From the NCBI GenBank assembly GCA_019638395.1, contig JAHBTX010000004.1, positions 494,411-558,410 on the forward strand: a DNA stretch of 64,000 bases, given 5' to 3'. The notes below the pieces were generated by a model. It ran no database searches. It was not told the origin of the DNA and worked only from the letters and a program-made list of their open reading frames with translations. A program made the position numbers and the translations under genes. Shown here in pieces: positions 34,117-43,225 of this stretch. The first letter of the stretch is position 1. Each line of letters starts with the position of its first letter. This stretch comes from Cyclobacteriaceae bacterium. Lineage in GTDB: Bacteria; Bacteroidota; Bacteroidia; Cytophagales; Cyclobacteriaceae.

Positions 34117-35205
34117 ATGAAACAATTTATTTTATATGGCCTTGGCGCTTTCTCGCTGATGTTTGGTCTTTCATCTTGCGGAAAGAAAAATCAGGTAACT
34201 ACTTTCTCGCTTGATACAGTTCGGGTTTCACCCGTTATTGTTACAGAATCTGTCGTACATGATACCGATGACCCGGCTATCTGGATTAATCCAGCCGACT
34301 CAACCCATGTGTTGATTATAGGTACAGACAAAGGTGGCGAGTTGGGCGATGGTGGCCTTTATGCATTTGATCTTTCTGGAAAAATTATTAATAGTGTACG
34401 TCCATTGCGCAGACCCAATAATGTAGATGTGGCCTACGCGCTTACCCTAAATGGAAAGCCAACTGACATTGCTGTTTGTACTGAACGTATGGCGCAAAGC
34501 ATTCGTGTTTTTAGACTTCCCGATCTTGAACCTGTTGATAATGGTGGCATCACGGTGTTTGATGGTGAACCTGATACGCTCAAAGATCCCATGGGCGTTG
34601 CACTCTATACCAGCCCTTTTGATAATAAAATCTATGCTATTGTGGGGCGTAAGTCTGGGCCCAAAGATGGCACTTACCTTTGGCAATACCTGTTGACTGA
34701 CGATGGCACCGGAAATGTGAAAGGTATGTTGGTGCGCAAGTTTGGATATTATAGTGGTAAGAAAGAGATTGAATCTATTGCAGTAGATAATGAACTTGGT
34801 TATGTCTATCATTCTGACGAAGGACATGGCATTCACAAATCTTATGCACATCCCGATAGCAGCAATGTGGAGCTGGCCTTGTTTGGGACCACAGGTTTTA
34901 CAGAAGACATTGAAGGGATTTCAATTTATAAATTTAAGGATGGTACGGGTTATATTTTGGTTTCAGATCAGCAGGCAAATCAATTCCGGGTGTTTCCACG
35001 AGAAGGCTTAACCAACCCACATATACATCCGGAAGTTGCCGTTATCAAAACCAGTACCTCTGAAAGTGATGGCAGCGATGTAACAAGTCGTTCCTTGCCC
35101 GGTTTTCCCAATGGTTTGTTTGTGGCCATGAGTGATGATAAGACCTTTCAATATTACCGCTGGGAAGATCTGGCTGGCAAGCAGCTGCGAAAAATCAATA
35201 AATAG
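34117..35205 (+). CDS. Beta-propeller phytase (3-phytase), lipoprotein
   Basis: The 362-residue product has a lipobox (LSSC near residue 19). The beta-propeller phytase signature is clear: DDPAIWINPADSTHVLIIGT, DKGGELGDGGLYAFDLSGK, then RPNNVDVAYALTLNG, ERMAQSIRVF, KEIESIAVDNELGYVYHSDE and EDIEGISIY. These calcium-dependent enzymes hydrolyse phytate (myo-inositol hexakisphosphate), releasing phosphate. The upstream extension to 34087 merely re-reads the previous gene, so the ATG one base after that gene's stop was chosen. The operon partners supply sensing and uptake. A hairpin follows the stop. Confidence 0.95.
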   Translation: MKQFILYGLGAFSLMFGLSSCGKKNQVTTFSLDTVRVSPVIVTESVVHDTDDPAIWINPADSTHVLIIGTDKGGELGDGGLYAFDLSGKIINSVRPLRRPNNVDVAYALTLNGKPTDIAVCTERMAQSIRVFRLPDLEPVDNGGITVFDGEPDTLKDPMGVALYTSPFDNKIYAIVGRKSGPKDGTYLWQYLLTDDGTGNVKGMLVRKFGYYSGKKEIESIAVDNELGYVYHSDEGHGIHKSYAHPDSSNVELALFGTTGFTEDIEGISIYKFKDGTGYILVSDQQANQFRVFPREGLTNPHIHPEVAVIKTSTSESDGSDVTSRSLPGFPNGLFVAMSDDKTFQYYRWEDLAGKQLRKINK

Positions 35206-35217
35206 TTTGTTTAGTAT

Positions 35218-35242
35218 AGCTTCACCTGATTAGGGTGAAGCT
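35218..35242 (+). terminator. Hairpin after the phytase gene
   Basis: agcttcacc and ggtgaagct form a perfect 9-bp stem with a 7-base loop, 12 bases after the stop. The following tattgat is only mildly T-rich, so termination is likely but not certain. Confidence 0.6.
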
Positions 35243-35351
35243 TATTGATAAACTTGAACCAACTTCACTACAATCCATCAGGACTTAATAATTTCTTAAC
35301 ATTGAATAGTAATTCGTTTTGCTCATCTTGATTGCTTAAACAAAGTCCCGG

Positions 35352-35603
35352 ATGAATCAAAAAGAAATTAAAAAACTAGTCGATGAACTTGAAAATGGCT
35401 TTACCCAAACCTTTGAATCACTCAAGTTGGGTACAGCGACTAAAAAGATCAGGAAGCTCATTGCTCGGGCAGCAAAAAGAATAGGGAAGGAAGTCAAAGC
35501 CAATCTGAAACAGGAGGCCAAACGCCTGAAACAACATAAAAAAAGTATTCTTAAAAAAGCCAGCCCTAAAAAGAAGGCAGCAACAAAACCAGTCCTGGAG
35601 TAA
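35352..35603 (+). CDS. Small Lys-rich protein, histone H1-like tail
   Basis: This 83-residue, strongly basic protein has an N-terminal amphipathic helix (KKLVDELENGFTQTFESLK) and a Lys/Ala-rich C-terminus (KKSILKKASPKKKAATKP) resembling bacterial histone H1-like DNA-binding tails. It stands alone between the phytase operon and the phosphoribosyltransferase. DNA binding is inferred from composition only. Confidence 0.6.
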   Translation: MNQKEIKKLVDELENGFTQTFESLKLGTATKKIRKLIARAAKRIGKEVKANLKQEAKRLKQHKKSILKKASPKKKAATKPVLE

Positions 35604-35705
35604 GGTCCGCATTGCTTTATATTATTAATACAGGTTCCATTTAAGTTTTTTCCACTACTCGGAGAATCAAGGCCTAGCTACAAAGGAAATTCATATCTTG
35701 TCAGG

Positions 35706-36401
35706 ATGGCCCTGCAATCACAATTGCTTTTCGGAAATCTTTCGCATTATTATCTCTGCCACTACAAATCCAAAGCTGCCGGATCAGATCGCCTCTCCCA
35801 AAGTTTGCTACGCTTTAAGTCCGGTTGTGATGTAGATGTAGAAGCCTGGAGCAGTTGTGCTGTAGAAGAATTGAAAAAACTTTCTTTACCAGAAAACACG
35901 CTTGTCCTTCGCGCATTGTCAAGCTCAGAAGTTACCACTCAGGAAGTTACCGGTCTGGATAGGTTAGGGGCAAGACTCCAGCAAGAACTGAAGGTTCACT
36001 ATCAACCGGCTTTGCTCTCCAAATCCAGAACTACCCGGCCTCTGAAACAACTTTCCAGGGCTGAAAGGAGTACCGAGTTAGCCGATGCCTACCTATTTCA
36101 CACATTAACACTATATAATATAGAGTGGGCTACTATTCTCATCCTGGATGATATCCTCACAACCGGTGCAACCCTGCAAGCAATTACAACGGCAATCCGT
36201 CAAAAATTGCCCAAAATCCAGGTGCTGGGGTTCACGCTGGCCCTTTCTGAACGCACTGCACCACTCAATACCACCATTTCGCTCCAAAGCAATGCCTACA
36301 AATGGCAACCCGGTGGCTGGATCATGCAGGAAACAGACCCTGACTATATCACACTGGAATCCCTAAAAACCGCTATCCAAAGCAATTTTGAGCCTTTTTA
36401 A
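35706..36401 (+). CDS. Phosphoribosyltransferase-fold protein
   Basis: The 231-residue product has the PRPP-binding motif ILILDDILTTGATLQAIT at about residues 142-160, the hallmark of type I phosphoribosyltransferases. The N-terminal half (FGNLSHYYLCHYKSKAAGSD, and 'RTTRPLKQLSRAER') is ComF-like in layout, but the usual ComF zinc cysteines are not evident. Its substrate cannot be told. It precedes the imu cassette but is separated by a 212-base GACTA-rich region and promoter. Confidence 0.75.
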   Translation: MALQSQLLFGNLSHYYLCHYKSKAAGSDRLSQSLLRFKSGCDVDVEAWSSCAVEELKKLSLPENTLVLRALSSSEVTTQEVTGLDRLGARLQQELKVHYQPALLSKSRTTRPLKQLSRAERSTELADAYLFHTLTLYNIEWATILILDDILTTGATLQAITTAIRQKLPKIQVLGFTLALSERTAPLNTTISLQSNAYKWQPGGWIMQETDPDYITLESLKTAIQSNFEPF

Positions 36402-36525
36402 CTGATTTACTGATTACTAATCACTGAATACCACCTTACTCTTAACTACCTACTATGTCTCTACTAAAGACTAAGGACTAACTACTAAGGACTAAAGACT
36501 AACGTCTAATCCCCTTACCCTCAAC
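36400..36525 (+). repeat. GACTA-rich spacer, copy 5 (densest)
   Basis: A run of ctaaagactaaggactaact-type units fills most of the gap before imuA. It resembles the spacers within the tra operon although this region appears chromosomal. Confidence 0.65.
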
Positions 36526-36555
36526 TCCTTCCAATTACCCCTAGAAAAATATAGA

Positions 36556-36593
36556 TTTTAGTATTTTACTAAAATATTTAGTATTTATATTTG
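36556..36593 (+). promoter_or_regulatory. Palindromic operator and promoter of the imu cassette
   Basis: ttttagta-ttt-tactaaaa (36556-36574) is a perfect 8-bp inverted repeat, followed by a third half-site tttagta (36577-36583). Just after it, tatatttg (36586-36593) matches the Bacteroidota -7 element TAnnTTTG, 20 bases before the imuA ATG. The palindrome therefore covers the -33 region, where a repressor would block transcription. A LexA-like or other SOS repressor is the natural candidate; none is encoded nearby. Confidence 0.65.
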
Positions 36594-36613
36594 GTCTCAT
36601 ACGGATCAGATTT

Positions 36614-37342
36614 ATGAATACAGCACACACTTTATTAAGAGACGCCCTCCGCGCTGACATCATGCGGCTGGAAGGCTTCCGCCCCCAGAGCTGGGCAAAC
36701 CACGCAGACCTCGGCCCGCTGCAGGAAACTTTTCCCAACGGCTTCCCAAAAGGCGCCCTCCATGAATTTTTTGCAAGCCAACCGGAATCACTTGCCGCCA
36801 CACTCGGGTTTTTATCCGGACTGCTTGCCATCACCCACAAATCCGGGTGCATCCTTTGGGTAAGTGCAAACCGAAAAGTATTTCCACCCGCACTACAAAC
36901 CTTCGGCCTTGATCCCGGCCGCATCATCTTCGCAGACCTCAAATCAGAACGCCAGATTCCCTGGGCCATAGAAGAAGCACTCAAGTGCACAGGCATCACA
37001 GCAGTAGTCGGAGAAATGAAAGCGCTGGATTTTCTGACCTCCAGAAGATTTCAACTCGCAGCAGAGCGTACACAACTTTCGGGTTTCTTTTTGCGCACCG
37101 GTTTAGTCAACAAAGAACCAACAGCATGTGTCACCCGGTGGAACGTGGAAGCCATGAACAGCATCACCATTCAGGATGAATCCGGAGTCCTGCCCGGTAT
37201 CGGTTTTCCAAAATGGAAAGTAGAACTCCTGCGCATGCGCAACGGTAGCCCTAACACGTGGGAATTGCAATGGTCACAACAGCAATTCATAGATGCCAGC
37301 TCACAACCGGAATTTATCCAGCAACAGGTGATCGCAAGCTAA
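36614..37342 (+). CDS. imuA: ImuA-like RecA-fold protein
   Basis: The 242-residue product belongs to the ImuA/SulA-like group that accompanies ImuB and DnaE2. Features are GFPKGALHEFFASQPESLAA near residue 45, a RecA-like core (GCILWVSANRKVFPPALQTF, GLDPGRIIFAD) and a long helix before LSGFFLR. A classical Walker A is absent, as usual in this family. Its stop is immediately followed by the imuB ATG, so the two are translationally coupled. It works with ImuB and DnaE2 in damage-induced mutagenesis. Confidence 0.85.
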   Translation: MNTAHTLLRDALRADIMRLEGFRPQSWANHADLGPLQETFPNGFPKGALHEFFASQPESLAATLGFLSGLLAITHKSGCILWVSANRKVFPPALQTFGLDPGRIIFADLKSERQIPWAIEEALKCTGITAVVGEMKALDFLTSRRFQLAAERTQLSGFFLRTGLVNKEPTACVTRWNVEAMNSITIQDESGVLPGIGFPKWKVELLRMRNGSPNTWELQWSQQQFIDASSQPEFIQQQVIAS

Positions 37343-38821
37343 ATGAGTCGTTACGTTTCCATCTGGTTTCCACACCTGCGCACAGACTGGCATGCCTTGC
37401 GTGAACCACACCTGCATCAACTTCCTTTTGTATTGCGCTCGCTGCAACACAATCGTATGGTCGTATCGGCCTGCAATGCTATGGCACAAGCATCCGGTAT
37501 TCTGGTGGGCATGCCACTGGCAGATGCGCGGGCCATCGTCACCAACCTGCAGGTTAAAGATGATGCAGATGATCTTCCAATCAAACTGCTCACGCGTCTG
37601 GCCACCTGGTGCATACGGTTTTCACCTACCGTAGCCGTGGACTTACCAAATGGTTTGTTGATTGATGTCACCGGCTGCACACACCTGTGGGGTGGTGAAG
37701 AAAAATATGTATTCAACCTGATGCATAAACTCCGGCAACGCGGTTACACATTGCACGCAGCTATGGCTGATACCATCGGTCATGCCTGGGGACTCGCACG
37801 GCATGGTGGCGGCATAGTGCCCGCAGGGAAACACCTGGATCATCTGCTACACCTGCCACCGGCAGCATTGCGTCTTGATCCTGAAACAAACATTCAACTG
37901 CATAAACTCGGGCTGCAATGTATCGGCCAGATCTTTCACATTCCCAGAACATCTTTGCGCAAACGCTTTGGAACGGAAATACTCCTGCGCCTGGATCAGG
38001 CACTCGGCCATGTAATAGAATCCCTTACGCCCGTCATCGTACCAGAACCCTATCAACACCGGCTGCCATGTCTGGAACCCGTTAAGACACCTACAGCAAT
38101 AGCCATCGCCTTGCAGCAATTGCTCGAAGAACTTTGCCTGCGCCTGCAAAAAGAAAGTAAAGGGCTGCGCACGTGCACGTTTAGTGCTCATCGTATCGAT
38201 GGCAAAGTAGAACAATTAAAAATTGGTACCCATCAGGCTACCCATCATGTGTCACACCTGTTCAAATTGTGTGAACCTAAACTCACCACTATTGATCCGG
38301 CATGGGGCATTGATCTGTTTATACTGGAAGCAACAGGCGTTGAAGCCTGTAGTCCACAACAGGAAGTCATCTGGGATGCACAACAACATCATGCAGCCTT
38401 GGCTGAACTCATTGACCGCCTCACCAACAAAGCCGGTGATGTCATCCACCGGTATGAACCGGCACAACATCATTGGCCGGAACGTTCAATCGCACAGACA
38501 AAATCCTTACACACACAAACTACTCTATGGCCAGCCGCGCATCTTCGGCCGGTACAATTATTAGCCGCACCGGATCGCATTGAAGTCACAGCCCCCATAC
38601 CGGATTATCCACCCATGCTCTTTCGCTACAAAGGTCAGCTGCATCATATTGTAAAAGCAGATGGCCCGGAACGTATCGAACAGGAGTGGTGGATCACACC
38701 CGGATTACACCGCGATTATTATAGAGTGGAAGATGAAAACGGCAAACGCTACTGGCTCTTTCGCTTGGGACACTATCAGGAGAAAACAGCTCAATGGTTT
38801 TTGCATGGATTCTTCGCTTGA
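37343..38821 (+). CDS. imuB: ImuB, inactive Y-family polymerase homologue
   Basis: The 492-residue product has the Y-family fold (SACNAMAQASGILVGMPLAD, VAVDLPNGLLIDVTGCTHLW) but lacks the acidic catalytic residues: the first motif reads SIWFPHLRTD and the second LLIDVTGCTHLWGG rather than SxDE. This matches ImuB, which is not a polymerase itself but links ImuA, DnaE2 and the beta clamp. A Trp-rich C-terminal region (EQEWWITPGLHRDYYRVED) is typical. The dnaE2 start lies inside its last 17 bases. Confidence 0.9.
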   Translation: MSRYVSIWFPHLRTDWHALREPHLHQLPFVLRSLQHNRMVVSACNAMAQASGILVGMPLADARAIVTNLQVKDDADDLPIKLLTRLATWCIRFSPTVAVDLPNGLLIDVTGCTHLWGGEEKYVFNLMHKLRQRGYTLHAAMADTIGHAWGLARHGGGIVPAGKHLDHLLHLPPAALRLDPETNIQLHKLGLQCIGQIFHIPRTSLRKRFGTEILLRLDQALGHVIESLTPVIVPEPYQHRLPCLEPVKTPTAIAIALQQLLEELCLRLQKESKGLRTCTFSAHRIDGKVEQLKIGTHQATHHVSHLFKLCEPKLTTIDPAWGIDLFILEATGVEACSPQQEVIWDAQQHHAALAELIDRLTNKAGDVIHRYEPAQHHWPERSIAQTKSLHTQTTLWPAAHLRPVQLLAAPDRIEVTAPIPDYPPMLFRYKGQLHHIVKADGPERIEQEWWITPGLHRDYYRVEDENGKRYWLFRLGHYQEKTAQWFLHGFFA

Positions 38822-41800
38822 CTACAGTGAACTGCAAGTCACCTCTAACTTCAGCTTCCTGCGCGGTGCATCACATCCGGAAGAACTCATCACACATGCC
38901 GCCACACTCGGCTATAAAGCTATCGCCCTCACAGACCACAACACCTTTGCCGGGATAGTACGCGCACATGTAGCAGCAAAAAAAGCAAACCTGAAATTTA
39001 TTCCCGGCTGCAGTCTGCAACTTCAGTCCGGCACAGCCTTGCTTGCCTTACCAACTGATCAACCGGCTTATGCAGCGTTATCAAACTTGCTCACCCGCGG
39101 AAACCTGCGTGCAGAAAAAGGTTTGTGTTATCTCCATCGCGAAGATGTTTACCAACTCTCAGGCTGCATCCTCATCGCAGTGCCACCCGCACTCAACACC
39201 GCATTTGAATTTGATGCCTCCTTTATTGAAGACCTGTATGCCTATCGTCAGGCATTCGGAGCAAATCTTTATCTGGCAGCCACCCGCCAATACTCCGGTC
39301 TGGATGCCAAACGTCTGCACCGGCTCAGCACACTTTCAAAACAATTAAACATTCCACTCGTAGCCACCGGCGATGTCTGGTATCATGATGTGGAACGCAG
39401 GCAATTACAGGACATCGTCACCTGCGTACGGGAGAAATGTACCATTCACACCGCAGGCTTTCGCCTGCATCCCAATGCAGAACGTCATTTAAAACCAGTA
39501 GCAGAAGTACACCGCCTCTTTCGCCAATATCCGCAAGCACTCACCAACACCCAACGGATAACAGCAGTGTGTCAGTTTTCATTGGATCAACTTACCTATC
39601 AATACCCCAAAGAAATTACTTCCAATGATCGTACCCCACAAGAAGAACTCACCCAACTCACCTGGCAAGGCGCACAGAAAATGTTTGGCAACATTCCAGA
39701 TAAGATCACTACCAACATTAACTATGAACTCAACTTCATCGCAGAGATGAACTATGCGCCATACTTTCTTACCGTCTATGACATCGTTCGCTTTGCACGG
39801 GAACGCAACATCCTCTGCCAGGGGCGCGGCTCGGCTGCCAACTCCACCGTATGTTATTGCCTGGGCATTACATCCGTGGATCCATCCAAATTTGAGTTGC
39901 TCTTCGAACGCTTTATTTCATCGGCCCGCAATGAACCACCAGACATCGATGTGGACTTTGAACATGAACGCAGGGAAGAAGTCATGCAATACATCTACAC
40001 CAAATACGGTCGTGATCGTGCAGCCATCGTGGCCACCGTCACCCAACAACATCACAAAGGTGCCATCCGCGATGTGGGCAAAGTCATGGGACTCTCGGCA
40101 GACACCATCACCCGCCTCTCCGGACTCATCTGGGATTTTAAAGATGAAGGCTTTGATCGTAACCGCATCATTAGTCAAGGGATCAATCCGGATGACCCTA
40201 CCATTAAAAAAGTATTGGAACTCACGCACCAGTTCATAGGATTCCCGCGTCAGCTTGGACAACATACCGGTGGCTTTGTCATCACGGATAGTAAACTCTC
40301 AGACTTATGTCCCATCCTCCATGCCCGCATGGAAGACCGCACCAACATAGAATGGAATAAAGATGACATCGATGCACTGGGCTTTATGAAAATTGATGTC
40401 CTCGCGCTGGGGATGCTCACCTGCATCCGCAAAGCATTTGACCTGGTGAAGCTGCACTACAAGCGGGAGCTCACGCTGGCCAACATCCCACAAGATGATC
40501 CGGCCGTGTATGAAATGGTCACCCATGCAGACACCATCGGTGTCTTTCAGATTGAAAGCCGCGCGCAGATGTCCATGCTGCCACGCCTCAAACCAAAATG
40601 TTTTTATGACCTGGTCATCGAAGTAGCCATCGTCAGGCCGGGCCCCATACAAGGAGATATGGTACACCCGTATCTGCGCAGACGCAATGGTGAAGAACCG
40701 GTCTCATATCCCTCTGCAGAACTCAAGGAAATTCTGAGTCGCACGCTGGGCGTACCACTCTTTCAGGAACAAGCCATGAAGATTGCTATCGTGGCCGCAG
40801 GCTTCTCACCAGCAGAAGCAGACCAGTTGCGCAGAAGCATGGCCACTTTTAAAGTCAACGGACTCATCACACACTTCGAAGAAAAGTTAATCACAGGTAT
40901 GATGAACAATGGCTACACCAAAGAATATGCACACCGCGTATTCCGCCAACTGGAAGGTTTTGGGAGTTATGGTTTTCCGGAAAGTCATGCCGCCAGCTTT
41001 GCATTACTCGTCTATGTGTCCGCCTGGCTCAAGTGTTATTACCCGGATGTCTTTGCCTGCGCCTTGTTGAATAGCCTGCCTATGGGCTTTTATCAACCCG
41101 CACAAATTGTACAAGATGCACAGCGGCATGGCGTGGAAGTAAGAGCCGTGGATGTGAATCTTTCCCAATGGGATAATACGCTGGAAGTACATGAAAAATA
41201 TTTTGCTATCCGCCTTGGCTTCCGGCAGGTAGCAGGAGTGAAGGCCTCGGATCTAGAACATCTCTTGCAAACAAGGGGTAAGGGCTTTCAGTCTATGCAT
41301 GAACTGCGCGAGGCGGGCATCAGCACTGCCTTGCTGGAAAAACTTGCCGAAGCAGATGCATTCAACTCGCTGCAACTCACCAGAAGAAAAGCATTATGGG
41401 ATGCATCCATAAAAGATTATCAAAAGCATGGATTGTTTTCACAAGCAAAAGAACCGGAAGTGGTATTACCGGAAATGAAGTTAGCGCAGCAGGTGGTGCA
41501 GGACTATCAATCACTGTCACTTTCACTTAAAGCACATCCGGTGAGTTTTCTTCGGGAGACACTCACGCAGCTTGGTATTACCCCAAACGCGGCATTAAAA
41601 AATCTTGCTGATGCAGCACCCGTAAAAGTAGCCGGACTCATTCTCGTGCGGCAACGTCCCGGTACTGCCAGTGGCATTTGTTTTATCACACTCGAAGATG
41701 AAACCGGCAGCGCCAATATTGTCGTCTACCCTCAACTGTTTGATCAATATCGGAAAGAAATTATTCAATCGCGCCTCTTGCTCATCGAAGGCAAACTGCA

Positions 41801-41987
41801 ACGGCAAGGAGAGGTTATTCACGTGATCACGCGTAGCTGTGCAGATATCTCGCGGTTATTAAAAAGGTTAGGAGTGGAGGCGTCAGCCAAACGGTCCCGC
41901 GCAGATGAAACATCATCCAAAGGTGTTGATCCTCGTGAGGCCCCAACACAAATGGAAATGTTTTCTAAAGGGCGGAATTTTCATTGA
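38805..41987 (+). CDS. dnaE2: DnaE2, error-prone C-family DNA polymerase
   Basis: The protein is 1060 residues from ATG 38805 (MDSSLDYSELQVTSNFSFLR). The frame is open further upstream inside imuB, but that part has no family character. Domains: PHP (about 8-240, ALTDHNTFAGIVRA), polymerase palm with catalytic Asp in PPDIDVDF (D380, D382, D384) and D531 in MKIDVLAL, fingers, HhH, and a C-terminal OB fold (VAGLILVRQRPGTASGICFI). It lacks the long tau-binding tail of replicative DnaE. DnaE2 carries out lesion bypass and induced mutagenesis with ImuA/ImuB. Confidence 0.95.
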   Translation: MDSSLDYSELQVTSNFSFLRGASHPEELITHAATLGYKAIALTDHNTFAGIVRAHVAAKKANLKFIPGCSLQLQSGTALLALPTDQPAYAALSNLLTRGNLRAEKGLCYLHREDVYQLSGCILIAVPPALNTAFEFDASFIEDLYAYRQAFGANLYLAATRQYSGLDAKRLHRLSTLSKQLNIPLVATGDVWYHDVERRQLQDIVTCVREKCTIHTAGFRLHPNAERHLKPVAEVHRLFRQYPQALTNTQRITAVCQFSLDQLTYQYPKEITSNDRTPQEELTQLTWQGAQKMFGNIPDKITTNINYELNFIAEMNYAPYFLTVYDIVRFARERNILCQGRGSAANSTVCYCLGITSVDPSKFELLFERFISSARNEPPDIDVDFEHERREEVMQYIYTKYGRDRAAIVATVTQQHHKGAIRDVGKVMGLSADTITRLSGLIWDFKDEGFDRNRIISQGINPDDPTIKKVLELTHQFIGFPRQLGQHTGGFVITDSKLSDLCPILHARMEDRTNIEWNKDDIDALGFMKIDVLALGMLTCIRKAFDLVKLHYKRELTLANIPQDDPAVYEMVTHADTIGVFQIESRAQMSMLPRLKPKCFYDLVIEVAIVRPGPIQGDMVHPYLRRRNGEEPVSYPSAELKEILSRTLGVPLFQEQAMKIAIVAAGFSPAEADQLRRSMATFKVNGLITHFEEKLITGMMNNGYTKEYAHRVFRQLEGFGSYGFPESHAASFALLVYVSAWLKCYYPDVFACALLNSLPMGFYQPAQIVQDAQRHGVEVRAVDVNLSQWDNTLEVHEKYFAIRLGFRQVAGVKASDLEHLLQTRGKGFQSMHELREAGISTALLEKLAEADAFNSLQLTRRKALWDASIKDYQKHGLFSQAKEPEVVLPEMKLAQQVVQDYQSLSLSLKAHPVSFLRETLTQLGITPNAALKNLADAAPVKVAGLILVRQRPGTASGICFITLEDETGSANIVVYPQLFDQYRKEIIQSRLLLIEGKLQRQGEVIHVITRSCADISRLLKRLGVEASAKRSRADETSSKGVDPREAPTQMEMFSKGRNFH

Positions 41988-42085
41988 TCTGATTATCATT
42001 ATAATTACTAAGCGCATCAAGTTTACAACAGGCATGGTTACATATTTATATTCTTGGTGAATTAAGCACAAAAGAAAAATTAGCC

Positions 42086-42274
42086 ATGTTTAATAAGGGT
42101 GATAAAGTTATGCTCGTTAGCGGTCAACTGGGTAAAATCAAGGGATTAGTAGATGAATATGTGAAGACCTATCGCATTCAACTCCAAGAGTCCGGTGAGA
42201 TCGTTTACTTCGATGAGTCTAAGCTTACCTTAAAACGCAAACATTTTTTGAATCGTATCTTAGGTATCAAATAG
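42086..42274 (+). CDS. Small unknown protein, KOW/SH3-like
   Basis: This 62-residue protein has the start FNKGDKVMLVSGQLGKIKGL resembling a KOW-type SH3 barrel, then a basic C-terminus. It stands alone, convergent with the response-regulator gene, with 62 bases between stops. Function unknown. Confidence 0.55.
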   Translation: MFNKGDKVMLVSGQLGKIKGLVDEYVKTYRIQLQESGEIVYFDESKLTLKRKHFLNRILGIK

Positions 42275-42336
42275 TTGACCAAACTTACTATTTGAAACAG
42301 TTCATTAACACGTTAGCCTAAGTATCTCAGAGAAAA

Positions 42337-42990
42337 TTAAAGCGGCTTGATTCCATTCCGATAAACAAAATCAATTAATTCTACAGTATTCTTCACCCGA
42401 GTCTTTTTCATTAGGTTATCCTTATGAGACTCTATTGTCCGAATGCTCAAATTCAGGTCATGAGCAATCATCTTAGCGGTGAGACCTTTTGAAAGTTTTA
42501 GACAAATTTCAAGTTCTCGTGGCGTGAATTGAATTTTCGGCAAATTCGTGTTTATACCTTTTACTAGTATTTCACTTAGCTGCTTATCGTAACGGGAGTG
42601 AAAAAAATGCCCGCCTTTGATAATTGATGTAATTGCTTCGAACGTAATGTCTAAGCTGGCATCCTTTGTAATAAAGCCACGGACTCCAATAGCTAAAAAA
42701 TTAGCGGCTACATCCAACGAATCCAGAAATGTAAAGAGTAAGATTTTAACTTTTGGATCTATTCTTAACAATTCTAAAGCTGTTTCATATCCGTTTACTT
42801 TCGGCATTTGGTAATCCAACAAAACTATATCAGGCTTTAGCAGCAAATACTCCTGTATAGCGTCTGGCCCCGATCTATATGTTTTCAGATCGCAAGCTGG
42901 CCATTCGCCATTCAGTGCAAACGTCATTCCTTTAAGAATGGCTGGATGATCATCAACAATAAAAATTCTTTGGGGAGTTACTTGAAACAT
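42337..42990 (-). CDS. NarL/LuxR-type response regulator
   Basis: The 217-residue product has a receiver domain with acidic pocket D13/D14, phosphoacceptor D59 (IVLLDYQMPKVNG), T87 and K109, then a LuxR-type helix-turn-helix (about 151-210, TPRELEICLKLSKGLTAKMI, SIRTIESHKDNLMKKTRV). No histidine kinase is adjacent, so it is an orphan in this window. Its promoter region is shared divergently with the Skp-like gene. Confidence 0.93.
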   Translation of the reverse strand: MFQVTPQRIFIVDDHPAILKGMTFALNGEWPACDLKTYRSGPDAIQEYLLLKPDIVLLDYQMPKVNGYETALELLRIDPKVKILLFTFLDSLDVAANFLAIGVRGFITKDASLDITFEAITSIIKGGHFFHSRYDKQLSEILVKGINTNLPKIQFTPRELEICLKLSKGLTAKMIAHDLNLSIRTIESHKDNLMKKTRVKNTVELIDFVYRNGIKPL

Positions 42991-43225
42991 GTATCTGTAA
43001 GATTAGGACTATAAATGTCGCAAAATTCGAAGCAATAGCCATGTTAGTTTTAGAGGCAAATAGTAAAAATATCCGCGATTATATATTCATTGGAGTGTTC
43101 AACACACAATCGCACCGTAAAAATACGGAGTAGTCTTTCAAGTAAGATAAAATGTGGTTCTGAACATTTACAGCAGACGCTCGTAAGTATTTTGCAAATG
43201 AAATTTACTTAAACCTACTCGTTTC

